Below, in pieces: positions 25,701 to 34,169 of a DNA stretch of 42,341 bases (positions within the stretch are counted from its first letter, which is position 1; each line of letters starts with the position of its first letter). Where the stretch lies: NCBI GenBank assembly GCA_902780455.1, contig CACZFO010000023.1, positions 1 through 42,341 on the forward strand, read 5' to 3'. A program made the translations under genes and the position numbers. Under the pieces are notes generated by a model. The model had not been told where the DNA came from. It ran no database searches and saw only the letters and a list, made by a program, of their open reading frames with translations. The stretch is from an uncultured Bacteroidia bacterium (GTDB lineage Bacteria > Bacteroidota > Bacteroidia > Bacteroidales > UBA932).

Positions 25701-28229
25701 ATGGATAAGTTGAAGGTAATAGTAAGCGGAGGAGGAACCGGAGGACACATCTTTCCGGCAATCTCCATAGCAAACGCCATCAGAGAAAAAGTACCCCAGG
25801 CAGAAATCCTGTTCGTAGGAGCAAGCGGCAGGATGGAGATGGAGAAGGTACCCGCTGCCGGCTACCCTATCAAGGGCATACCGGCCAGAGGCCTGCACCG
25901 TCCGCTGTACTCGCTTTCAAACATTTCCGTTGCAATTGACTATCTGAAATGCCGCTCAATGGCAAAGAAGATAGTAAGACAGTTCAAGCCCGACTTCGTG
26001 GTAGGAGTAGGAGGATACGCCTCAGCCGCGGTTGTTTCCGCAGCCGCAGCCCTCAAGGTACCGGTACTGCTGCAGGAGCAGAACTCCTTTGCAGGAATCG
26101 TAAACCGTAGGAACGCCTCCAAAGCCAGCAAGATATGCGTTGCATACGACAACATGGAACGCTTCTTCCCTAAGGATAAGATACTCATCACCGGCAATCC
26201 GATCCGCAAGGAAATAGTCAGATGCACCCCGCAGATGAAAGAAGAAGGAATCCGTTTCTACAACCTGGATCCGGCAAAGAAAACCGTATTCGTAGTAGGC
26301 GGAAGCCTCGGGTGCAGGACACTCAACAACTGCATGAAAAAAGCAATCCTGGAAAACCAGATAGACGGTTTCCAGGTAATCTGGCAGTGCGGCAAGGTCT
26401 ATAAGAAGGAGATTGATGAATTCTTGAAGTCCAACCCTCATAAGTGTGTCTGTTGTACGGACTTCATCAGCAGGATGGACCTTGCCTACGCCGCTGCCGA
26501 CATAGTAGTCAGCCGCGCCGGAGCAGGCACCATATCAGAGCTCTGCGTAGCCGGTAAATGCACCGTCTTCGTACCAAGTCCAAATGTATCCGAAGACCAC
26601 CAGACACACAACGCAATGGCCCTTGTAAACAAGGAAGCCGCAATGATCGTAAAGGATGCCAGGGCAGAAGAAGAACTCATGGGAGTGGTAAAGAGCCTGA
26701 TCGCCGATGACGGAAAAAGAGCCGCCCTTGAAAACAACATACTGAAACTGGCAAAACCAGATGCAGGAAGACAGATAGCTCAGGAATGCCTCAAGCTGAC
26801 AAAGAAAAACTTCAGCAGCAGTCAGGAACCTCGGAACGTATACTTCATAGGCATCGGAGGAATCGGAATGAGCGCCCTCGCAAGATATTACAAGAGCAGA
26901 GGATGCAACGTGAGCGGATACGACCTCACCCCAAGCAACCTCACCAGGGCGCTGGAAGCAGAAGGAATAGCCGTCCACTACGAAGACGACCCTTCAATGA
27001 TACCGCAGGACAAGGAAAACACCCTTGTAATCTTCACCCCGGCAGTACCTTCCGACATGAAAGAACTCGTAGAAGTCAACCGCCTGGGTTACAAGGTAAT
27101 AAAAAGAAGCCGCGCACTGGGGCACATAGCAGGAGGAAAGACCTGCCTGGCGATAAGCGGAAGCCACGGAAAGACAACCACCAGTACCCTGCTCTCACAC
27201 ATATTCCAGAGCAGCGGAACCGGTTGCAACGCCTTCCTCGGAGGAATATCCAAGAACTACGGGAGCAACCTGCTTCTGGCAAAGAACGATGTAGTGGTGG
27301 CAGAGGCAGACGAATTCGACCGCTCGTTCCACCAGCTCTTCCCTCACATAGCAGTTGTAACCGCAACGGATGCAGACCACCTGGACATCTACGGAACGGT
27401 GGAGAACATGAGGGACGCCTATGCAAAGTTTGCGTCACAGGTTGATGCCGACGGATATCTCATAGTGAAGAAGGGAGCCATACTTGACACATCGGGAGTA
27501 AAGGCAAAGGTACTGACCTACTCATACGACAATGCCGAAGCAGACTTCTACGCCAAAGACATAGTCCCGGTGAAGAAAGACGGCAAGGAAACCGGAATGT
27601 TCTCATTCACACTGTGCTACCCGGCAGCCACGGTCGGAGGAAACGGAAAGGTTGAAGACTGCACCGTAGGCGTTCCGGGATGGGTGAACATAGAAAACGC
27701 AGTAGCCGCAGCATCTGTAGCCCTGCTTTACGGAATAGGACCTGAAAAGATTAGGGAAGCCCTGGCAACATTCAAGGGAGTCCAGCGCAGGATGGACATA
27801 CACGTAAACACCCCAAAGACAGTTTATGTAGACGACTACGCCCATCATCCCCAGGAGATTGCCACAACCATAAGTTCCCTCAGGGAAGCATTCCCTGGAA
27901 GAAAGCTCACGGCCGTATTCCAGCCTCACCTCTACACCAGGACAAGAGACCTGGCCGGAGAGTTTGCACAGGCCCTGAGCAAGGCCGACAGCGTAGTGCT
28001 GCTGGACATTTATCCTGCAAGGGAACTGCCTATAGAAGGCGTAACCTCGCAGATAATCTTTGACAAGATAACAACAGAAGACAAGGTCCTGATAAAGAAG
28101 GAAGAACTGGTAGACCTGCTGACCTCCAGGATGGACGGCGGCAAGCTCGACCTGCTTGCAACCTTCGGGGCCGGCAACATAGACCGCTACGTAGAATCCG
28201 TGGCAAAGATGATAAGGGAAAGGATTTAA
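25701..28229 (+). CDS. murG-murC: MurG-MurC fusion protein (lipid II synthase GlcNAc transferase + UDP-MurNAc:L-alanine ligase)
   Basis: One uninterrupted 842-codon frame carries two complete enzymes. Residues 1 to about 367 are MurG: VSGGGTGGHIFPAISIA (lipid I/membrane side), VVGVGGYASAAVV, LLQEQNSFAGIVNR, VFVVGGSLGCRTLN, SRAGAGTISELCVAG. Residues about 377-842 are MurC: VYFIGIGGIGMSALARYY, ATP loop ISGSHGKTTTSTLL (about 485-498), AEADEFDRSF, GVQRRMDIH, YVDDYAHHPQEI. The linker (TKKNFSSSQEPR) is only about ten residues. The usual pair of genes is thus joined without intervening stop or start. MurC does the first amino-acid addition and MurG the last cytoplasmic step, so the fusion links both ends of the pathway. 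Confidence 0.95.
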   Translation: MDKLKVIVSGGGTGGHIFPAISIANAIREKVPQAEILFVGASGRMEMEKVPAAGYPIKGIPARGLHRPLYSLSNISVAIDYLKCRSMAKKIVRQFKPDFVVGVGGYASAAVVSAAAALKVPVLLQEQNSFAGIVNRRNASKASKICVAYDNMERFFPKDKILITGNPIRKEIVRCTPQMKEEGIRFYNLDPAKKTVFVVGGSLGCRTLNNCMKKAILENQIDGFQVIWQCGKVYKKEIDEFLKSNPHKCVCCTDFISRMDLAYAAADIVVSRAGAGTISELCVAGKCTVFVPSPNVSEDHQTHNAMALVNKEAAMIVKDARAEEELMGVVKSLIADDGKRAALENNILKLAKPDAGRQIAQECLKLTKKNFSSSQEPRNVYFIGIGGIGMSALARYYKSRGCNVSGYDLTPSNLTRALEAEGIAVHYEDDPSMIPQDKENTLVIFTPAVPSDMKELVEVNRLGYKVIKRSRALGHIAGGKTCLAISGSHGKTTTSTLLSHIFQSSGTGCNAFLGGISKNYGSNLLLAKNDVVVAEADEFDRSFHQLFPHIAVVTATDADHLDIYGTVENMRDAYAKFASQVDADGYLIVKKGAILDTSGVKAKVLTYSYDNAEADFYAKDIVPVKKDGKETGMFSFTLCYPAATVGGNGKVEDCTVGVPGWVNIENAVAAASVALLYGIGPEKIREALATFKGVQRRMDIHVNTPKTVYVDDYAHHPQEIATTISSLREAFPGRKLTAVFQPHLYTRTRDLAGEFAQALSKADSVVLLDIYPARELPIEGVTSQIIFDKITTEDKVLIKKEELVDLLTSRMDGGKLDLLATFGAGNIDRYVESVAKMIRERI

Positions 28230-28240
28230 GCAAGGAACTG

Positions 28241-29203
28241 ATGAGCAAGACTTGGAAACATATTCTGGGAGGACTCCTCTACACGGTGCTGGCCGCCGCT
28301 GCCGGAGCCTATTTCTGGTTTGCCTGCGGACTGTACCGCAAGAACCAGCCGTCCCAGGTTTGCAAGGGCGTAAAGGTTACGCTCCTGGACAGCTCGCTCA
28401 ACAAGTTCATAAGCAAGGACGAGGTAGTTGGAATAATAGACCGCTTCCTTGGCCCTTCTGTAGGAAAGAACATAGACAGCCTCAAACTGAACCAGATAGA
28501 AGCCCTGCTCAACCACCGCAGCGTGGTGAAGGAGAGCCAGGCCTACGTAACCAGGGACGGCCAGATGAGGATAGAGATCCGCCAGAGAAAACCGGTAGTA
28601 AGGATAGAAGCCCCGGACGGAGGATTCTACATAGACGAAACCGCCTACATCTTCCCTCTCATCCCCGACCATCCGTCCTATGTTCCGGTAATAACTGGAA
28701 ACATACCTGGAAACTTCCTGGAAAACGAAGGGGCCAAAGACAGTACCGCACTGATAGACAAGATGCTGGAAATGGGCCTGTTCCTTGAGAAGAATCCTTT
28801 CTGGAACAGCATGATAGAAGAGATCTTCATAAACTCCGACGGCGATGCCGAACTTGTGGCAAGGGCCGGAGACCAGAGGATAATCTTCGGCGATTTTGAA
28901 AACATACCTGAAAAATTCTCAAAACTCGGATCTTTTTACCAGTACATCATACCTAAGGTAGGATGGGACAAATACGCATGCGTGAATCTCAAATACCGCG
29001 GGCAGATAGTATGCACCAAGGCCGATGCAAGATACTTCCAGAAGAAGAGGGAGGAGAAGGCCAAGAGAGAGGCCGAAGAGAAAGCCAGGCTGGAAGCTGA
29101 AGAGAAAGCCCGCATCGAGGCAGAGGAAAAGGCCTTGAAAGAAGCTGAAAAGAAAGAAAAAGAAACAACAGATACACAAACAACAAAAACCAGTAACACC
29201 TAA
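28241..29203 (+). CDS. ftsQ: Cell division protein FtsQ with K/E-rich C-terminal extension
   Basis: A 320-residue bitopic protein: membrane helix at about residues 9-30 (GGLLYTVLAAAAGAYFWFAC), then a POTRA-like region (FISKDEVVGIIDRFLG, VKESQAYVTRDGQMRIEIRQ) and a beta domain (RIEAPDGGFYIDETAYIFPL). FtsQ connects early and late division proteins in the periplasm. The last 55 residues or so, from FQKKREEKAKREAEEKARL, are a Lys/Glu/Ala-rich helical repeat (EEKARxEA) that is not part of the core family. The gene lies 11 nt after murG-murC and 5 nt before ftsA, the normal place. Confidence 0.9.
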   Translation: MSKTWKHILGGLLYTVLAAAAGAYFWFACGLYRKNQPSQVCKGVKVTLLDSSLNKFISKDEVVGIIDRFLGPSVGKNIDSLKLNQIEALLNHRSVVKESQAYVTRDGQMRIEIRQRKPVVRIEAPDGGFYIDETAYIFPLIPDHPSYVPVITGNIPGNFLENEGAKDSTALIDKMLEMGLFLEKNPFWNSMIEEIFINSDGDAELVARAGDQRIIFGDFENIPEKFSKLGSFYQYIIPKVGWDKYACVNLKYRGQIVCTKADARYFQKKREEKAKREAEEKARLEAEEKARIEAEEKALKEAEKKEKETTDTQTTKTSNT

Positions 29204-29208
29204 CAGAT

Positions 29209-30624
29209 ATGAAAGATTTGATTGCTGCCATCGATCTCGGGACAACAAAAGTTGTAGCGGTTGTCGGAGAGAAGACTAACCTCGGCGTAAAAGTAGTGGC
29301 CTATGGAGAGGCCCCTTCCAGAGGTATCAAAAGAGGAAGGATTGAGAATGTGAAGTTCGCCCACCAGGCTTTGGAAAAAGCTCTCAGGAAAGTGGAGGAG
29401 CAGATCAACATGAAGGTCAGGAAGGCCTTTGTGGGAATTGCCGGCCAGGACATCAAGTGCATTTCACCTGAGCCGTTCCAGATCCAGAGGAAAGATGTAA
29501 ACGCCCTGATCAGCGAACAGGAAATCATGGAGATAACCGAGAGCACCTATCACACTTTCGTAGAAGACGGGTATAAGGTATTCTATTCAGTTCCACAGTC
29601 TTACAATGTAGACAACTACATGAGCGTAAGCGAGCCTGTTGGAATGCTCGGCCGCAACATCGTGGCCCGCTACAAGCTTTTTGCAGGCAAGGAAAACTCC
29701 CTCAGGATGATCAACAGCACCCTCGGTCTTTCAAACATAGAGCCTATAGAGATAGTGCTTGAGCCTATAGCCTCAGCCAAGGCCGTGCTCACCGAAGACG
29801 AAATGGAGGTAGGTTCAATCCTGGTGGACATAGGCGGCGGAACCACAGACGTAATTGTCTACCACCACAACATAATCCGTTATGCAGGCATCATACCGTT
29901 CGGAGGAAATTCCGTAACTGAAGACATCTGCACCGGCTGCGGCATCGCTGCAGAAAAGGCCGAGCACATAAAGACCAACTACGGCTGCAGCTTCAGCGAT
30001 TATGCAGATCCTTCCCAGAAAATCATCATCCCTAGCATCGGATCCGGCAACAACAAGGAAATCCAGCTCAAGACCCTTTCCAGGATAATCCAGGCCAGGA
30101 TGGAGGAGATAATGGAAGCCGTATGCTGGCATGTCGAGCAGTCCGGTTTCAAGAACGTCATCCGCAGCGGCATGGTCCTCACCGGAGGCGGATCCAAGAT
30201 TGCAAACCTTTCCAACCTCGCCGATTTCGTTACTGGTTTTGAGACAAGGCTGGGAAGTCCCAACGCATTTGCAATCGATCCTTCAAGCTGCGAAGAAGCA
30301 AAGGATTCCACTGCATCAACCGCAGTTGGAATGCTCATCCACGCCTTCCAGAGAATGGAAGACGACGGCGTCTTCTTCCCGGGCTGTGTTACTGACATCA
30401 AGCAGCAGGCAACTGTAGTAGAAAATCCTTATCATGAGGATTCTGAAGCTGTCCTGGTAGAATCAGGCGCTACGGAAAAAACCGCTGAAGCCGCAGACAA
30501 CGGCACAAAGGGCAGCACAAAGAGCGGCAGGAAAGGATGGGGTTTCTTCGCGGGAGTAAAAAACAGCATAAAGAATGCTCTTGACGGAGAGAACCTCTTC
30601 AGCAGCGATTCAAACGACGTCTAA
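29209..30624 (+). CDS. ftsA: Cell division protein FtsA
   Basis: A 471-residue actin-like ATPase that anchors FtsZ filaments to the inner membrane. The phosphate-1 loop is LIAAIDLGTTKVVAVVGE, the 1C domain follows, and phosphate-2 is GSILVDIGGGTTDVIVYH, with VLTGGGSKIANL as the adenosine motif. The C-terminus ends in an amphipathic helix (GWGFFAGVKNSIKNALDG) that acts as the membrane-targeting sequence. Before it is a variable Ala/Glu/Lys-rich linker. It is 5 nt after ftsQ and 18 nt before ftsZ. Confidence 0.96.
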   Translation: MKDLIAAIDLGTTKVVAVVGEKTNLGVKVVAYGEAPSRGIKRGRIENVKFAHQALEKALRKVEEQINMKVRKAFVGIAGQDIKCISPEPFQIQRKDVNALISEQEIMEITESTYHTFVEDGYKVFYSVPQSYNVDNYMSVSEPVGMLGRNIVARYKLFAGKENSLRMINSTLGLSNIEPIEIVLEPIASAKAVLTEDEMEVGSILVDIGGGTTDVIVYHHNIIRYAGIIPFGGNSVTEDICTGCGIAAEKAEHIKTNYGCSFSDYADPSQKIIIPSIGSGNNKEIQLKTLSRIIQARMEEIMEAVCWHVEQSGFKNVIRSGMVLTGGGSKIANLSNLADFVTGFETRLGSPNAFAIDPSSCEEAKDSTASTAVGMLIHAFQRMEDDGVFFPGCVTDIKQQATVVENPYHEDSEAVLVESGATEKTAEAADNGTKGSTKSGRKGWGFFAGVKNSIKNALDGENLFSSDSNDV

Positions 30625-30642
30625 CCATAAGACATACCAACC

Positions 30643-31995
30643 ATGGAACTCATCAACGAAAACTTCACGGACTATCCTGTAGATTTTCCGGAGAGCCACT
30701 CAATCATAAAGGTCATAGGAGTTGGCGGCGGAGGCTGCAACGTTGTAAGGGAGATTTACAATAGAGGGCTTGAAGGAATAGACCTGATGATCTGCAACAC
30801 AGACGAACAGGCCCTCAGGAGCAACCCCGTAAACGAGAAGATAAGGCTCGGGACAAAGGTAGCAAGAGGACTGGGAGCCGGCACCGATCCCCGCAAGGGA
30901 AGGGAGGCTGCGGTAGCCAGCAAGGAAGACATAATAAAGTCTCTCTCAGACAGCATAGAAATGGTCTTTGTAACAGCATGTCTTGGAGGAGGTACCGGAA
31001 CCGGTGCAGCCCCTGTCATCGCCGAGATAGCAAAGAGCATGAACAAACTGGTTGTGGGAGTGGTTACCATTCCTTTCAGGGACGAAGGTCCTGAGTTCAT
31101 GGCCAGGGCGATGGACGGACTCAAGGAACTGCGCCAGTATGTAGACAGCCTGCTGATCATAGACAACCAGAAGATATACCAGGAATACGGCGAACTGCCT
31201 ATGAAAGAAGGCTTCAAGAAGGCCAATGAGGTACTTGTGACCGCCGTAAAGAGCATCTCCGAGATTGTGACCAACGAGGGAGAGATAAATGTCGATATGA
31301 ACGACGTACGCATGGTCATGGGCAACAGCGGCATGGCTACTATGGGTATAGGCATCGCCGAAGGAGAAGACAGGGCGACAAAGGCAGTTGAAGAGGCCTT
31401 CAAGTCCCCTCTTCTGAACGACTGCGACCTCCAGACATCCAAGGGAGCGCTGGTCAACATATCAGCATCCGATGAGAAGTTCACAATGGCTGAGCTCCGC
31501 CAGGCGGTAGAGAGCGTCAAAAGTTTCACCGGACAGCCTCAGAGATTCAAGAGAGGTCTGGTATACGACCCTACCCTGGGCGACAAGGTCTGCGTTACCG
31601 TAATCGCAACCGGATTTGACGTGCTCAACCTGCCGGACGTAGACGGACACACCATCATCATCCCTGGAAGAGTAGGAGAAACCGTCACACCTTCAGCCTT
31701 CTCCCCTATCAACAATCCAAAAGAGGAGAGACGCAACTTCCAGGAGGTGGAAAAAGGCCCTGTAATTGAGGACATAAGGCCTCATCGCAGAGTAGGATCA
31801 GACAAACCGGTACTCATTACAGATGATGAAAGCCAGATAATAGAACTTGAAAACACTCCTGCATACGAGAGAAAGAACAAGAAGCGCAACCCAGGCATCA
31901 ACACCGGCAACGCCAGCAACTTTTCCATCACATCCAATGCAGAAGGCCAGACAATAATCCCGAGCAACAGGTACCTGCACCAGACACAAGACTAA
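30643..31995 (+). CDS. ftsZ: Cell division GTPase FtsZ
   Basis: A 450-residue tubulin-like GTPase that builds the division ring. It has KVIGVGGGGCNVVREIY near the start, the tubulin signature GGGTGTGAAPVIAEIA, and the synergy-loop region NVDMNDVRMVMGNSGMATMG. The GTPase core ends near residue 325. A linker of about 110 residues follows, ending in a short peptide (IIPSNRYLHQTQD) in the position of the FtsA-binding tail. The whole is typical for Bacteroidota. It is the last division gene; gltX follows after 15 nt on the same strand. Confidence 0.97.
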   Translation: MELINENFTDYPVDFPESHSIIKVIGVGGGGCNVVREIYNRGLEGIDLMICNTDEQALRSNPVNEKIRLGTKVARGLGAGTDPRKGREAAVASKEDIIKSLSDSIEMVFVTACLGGGTGTGAAPVIAEIAKSMNKLVVGVVTIPFRDEGPEFMARAMDGLKELRQYVDSLLIIDNQKIYQEYGELPMKEGFKKANEVLVTAVKSISEIVTNEGEINVDMNDVRMVMGNSGMATMGIGIAEGEDRATKAVEEAFKSPLLNDCDLQTSKGALVNISASDEKFTMAELRQAVESVKSFTGQPQRFKRGLVYDPTLGDKVCVTVIATGFDVLNLPDVDGHTIIIPGRVGETVTPSAFSPINNPKEERRNFQEVEKGPVIEDIRPHRRVGSDKPVLITDDESQIIELENTPAYERKNKKRNPGINTGNASNFSITSNAEGQTIIPSNRYLHQTQD

Positions 31996-32010
31996 AACCA
32001 GACAGACAAT

Positions 32011-33627
32011 ATGGAGACACGAGTAAGGTTTGCCCCTAGTCCAACAGGCCCTCTCCACATGGGCGGAGTAAGGACTGCACTATACAACTATCTTTTTGCA
32101 AAGCAGAAAGGCGGAAAATTCATTTTAAGAATAGAGGATACTGATTCTCAGCGATTTGTACCTGGAGCCGAGGAGTATATCCTGGAATCGCTCGCATGGT
32201 GCGGAATAGTTCCTGACGAGGGAATCGAGAAAGTTGAATCTGCAGACGGAAAGGTAACATACAAGATAGCCAGCCAGAAATCTGAAAAGAACCCTCATGC
32301 CCCTTACCGCCAGAGCGAACGCAAGAGCCTGTACCGCAAATACGCGGAGCAGCTTGTAGAAAACGGCTATGCATATTACGCCTTTGACTCTGCCGAGGAG
32401 CTCTCAAAACTCAGGGCCGAGGCAGAAGCCGCAAAGCAGACGTTCATCTACAACTACGAAAGCAGGACCCGCCTCAAGAACTCCCTTACCCTGCCTCCGG
32501 AAGAGGTCAAGCGCCTCATAGAAACTACAGATACCTGGACCATCAGGTTCAAGATACCTCAGGACCAGACCGTCAAGATGGACGACCTTGTACGCGGAGA
32601 GATGGAAGTTGAGACCAACACCCTGGACGACAAGGTTCTGTGGAAAGCCGCAGACCAGCTCCCTACCTACCATCTTGCCAACATAGTTGACGACCATCTG
32701 ATGGAAATCACGGAGGTTATCCGCGGAGCCGAATGGCTGCCTAGCCTCCCACTCCACTACCTGCTTTACAAGGCATTCGGTTGGGAAGACACCATGCCAA
32801 GGTTTGCACACCTTAGCCTCCTTCTCAAGCCGGACGGCAAAGGCAAGCTCAGCAAGAGAGACGGAGACCGCCTGGGATTCCCTGTGTTCCCTCTCAAGTG
32901 GACCAACCCTGAGACCGGCGAGGTTTCAAGAGGTTATCGCGAAGACGGATATTATCCAGAAGCCTTTGTCAACCTGCTTGCACTTTTGGGATGGAATCCG
33001 GGAACTGAGCAGGAACTGTTCACGCTTGAAGAACTTGTTCCGGTATTCAGCCTCGACAGGATCATCAAGTCAGGAGCCAAGTTCAACGTAGACAAGGCCA
33101 AATGGTTCAACGAGCAGTACTTGAGAAAACGCAGTCCTGAGCAGCTGGCCAGGGAATTCCGCCCTATGCTCAAGACAGAGCCAGGGAAATTCTCAGACAA
33201 GTACCTTGCCCAGGTATGCGCACTGATCAAGGAGAGAGCCCATTTTGTTAATGAGTTCTGGGATATAAGCAAGGCACTCTTCGTTGCTCCTGAAGAGTAC
33301 GACCAGAACGATGTCAAGAAGTTCTGCACCCCGGAAAACCTCAGCCATGCAAAAGAACTCTGCAACCTTATCGCCGAGAATGAGATTCCGTCTTTCACCG
33401 ATGCTCAGACAGCAGAAGACTACAAGAGCTTATGCTGCGAAAAGATAGAAGAACTGCTCACAGGCTACATAAAGTCCAAGGAATGGAAGATGGGCCAGGT
33501 AATGAACACCCTAAGGCTGTTCTTTACCGGAAACACCCGCGGACTGGGCATCTCAGACATCATCTACTTCATCGGAAAGGAAGAGGCCTTAAAGAGAATC
33601 GAAGCCGGCCTCAAGGCTACAGAATAA
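32011..33627 (+). CDS. gltX: Glutamyl-tRNA synthetase
   Basis: A 538-residue class I aminoacyl-tRNA synthetase charging tRNA-Glu in the cytoplasm. The HIGH motif appears as PTGPLHMGGVRTALYNYL, then RIEDTDSQRF, and the KMSKS loop as GKGKLSKRDGDRLGFPVFPL. The C-terminal anticodon domain runs from about residue 330. It is about 30 residues longer than I expect from the family (about 505-510), partly from an insertion near SADGKVTYKIASQKSEKN. It is attached to the dcw cluster with a 15-nt gap, and its 3' end overlaps the convergent GNAT gene by 11 nt. Confidence 0.97.
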   Translation: METRVRFAPSPTGPLHMGGVRTALYNYLFAKQKGGKFILRIEDTDSQRFVPGAEEYILESLAWCGIVPDEGIEKVESADGKVTYKIASQKSEKNPHAPYRQSERKSLYRKYAEQLVENGYAYYAFDSAEELSKLRAEAEAAKQTFIYNYESRTRLKNSLTLPPEEVKRLIETTDTWTIRFKIPQDQTVKMDDLVRGEMEVETNTLDDKVLWKAADQLPTYHLANIVDDHLMEITEVIRGAEWLPSLPLHYLLYKAFGWEDTMPRFAHLSLLLKPDGKGKLSKRDGDRLGFPVFPLKWTNPETGEVSRGYREDGYYPEAFVNLLALLGWNPGTEQELFTLEELVPVFSLDRIIKSGAKFNVDKAKWFNEQYLRKRSPEQLAREFRPMLKTEPGKFSDKYLAQVCALIKERAHFVNEFWDISKALFVAPEEYDQNDVKKFCTPENLSHAKELCNLIAENEIPSFTDAQTAEDYKSLCCEKIEELLTGYIKSKEWKMGQVMNTLRLFFTGNTRGLGISDIIYFIGKEEALKRIEAGLKATE

Positions 33628-34093
33628 CTTCCATGGTGGTCTGCTGGACTCCCATCCCCATCTTCTCGTAGAAGGCGCGGGCTCCGGGATTCTTGTCCCA
33701 CACATGAAGGGTCAGGTTATGACATGCTATGCTCTTGGCAAAACCAAGGGCATAGTCGTATAATATCTTTCCAACTCCCCTGCCCCTGGCCTGGGAGTCT
33801 ACGCACAGATCGTCTATGTAAAGGGTGGTATGGTCATGCATGGCCTTTGCTCCCCGGGTCTGCTGCACGATGCAGAAAACATAGCCCAGCACCCCGTCGG
33901 GGCTGTCGGCCACAAAAACCGGAGTCTTTTCATCGCTGAAGATCTCCAGCAGCTGCTGGTCTGTATACTTCTTTTCTCCAACCTTGAAAAGGTCTGGACG
34001 CCCTATGCGGTGGATGTCCTCTACCTGGTACAGAAGCTTGTTCACCACCGGCAAATCCTCTTCTTTTGCTTTCCTTACAAAGATCTTTTCCAT
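33617..34093 (-). CDS. GNAT family N-acetyltransferase
   Basis: A 158-residue acetyltransferase of the GCN5-related fold. The start VRKAKEEDLPVVNKLLYQV is strand 1/helix 1, and the acetyl-CoA loop is LCVDSQARGRGVGKILYDYAL (Q/RxxGxG/A motif A). The C-terminus LTLHVWDKNPGARAFYEKMG is motif B. The acceptor cannot be told from sequence; many such proteins acetylate small amines or protein termini. It is convergent with gltX and overlaps its end by 11 nt. A -7 box TATCTTTG on the minus strand (34123-34116) lies 22 nt upstream. Confidence 0.9.
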   Translation of the reverse strand: MEKIFVRKAKEEDLPVVNKLLYQVEDIHRIGRPDLFKVGEKKYTDQQLLEIFSDEKTPVFVADSPDGVLGYVFCIVQQTRGAKAMHDHTTLYIDDLCVDSQARGRGVGKILYDYALGFAKSIACHNLTLHVWDKNPGARAFYEKMGMGVQQTTMEVIL

Positions 34094-34115
34094 AACAGAC
34101 TCTTTCTAGTACATT

Positions 34116-34163
34116 CAAAGATACTCCAAACCTTCAATTTTAGAAAATTGATTAGTAAATTTG
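34116..34163. promoter_or_regulatory. Divergent GNAT / nhaA promoter region
   Basis: TATCTTTG on the minus strand (34123-34116) points to the acetyltransferase, and TAAATTTG on the plus strand (34156-34163) points to nhaA, ending only 6 nt before ATG 34170. Between them is a 16-bp palindrome CAATTTT-AG-AAAATTG (34135-34150) that could be an operator. Confidence 0.55.
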
Positions 34164-34169
34164 TCTGAT

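Noticed and set aside
24909..25898. 329-codon leftward ORF over the repeat block and flanking genes
   Set aside because: It is antisense to the ftsW end and murG start, and the rest is a translation of the non-coding palindromic repeats with 91-bp phase shifts.
34161..34169. TTG start for nhaA three codons upstream
   Set aside because: The TTG is part of the promoter -7 box TAAATTTG; ATG 34170 is the credible start.
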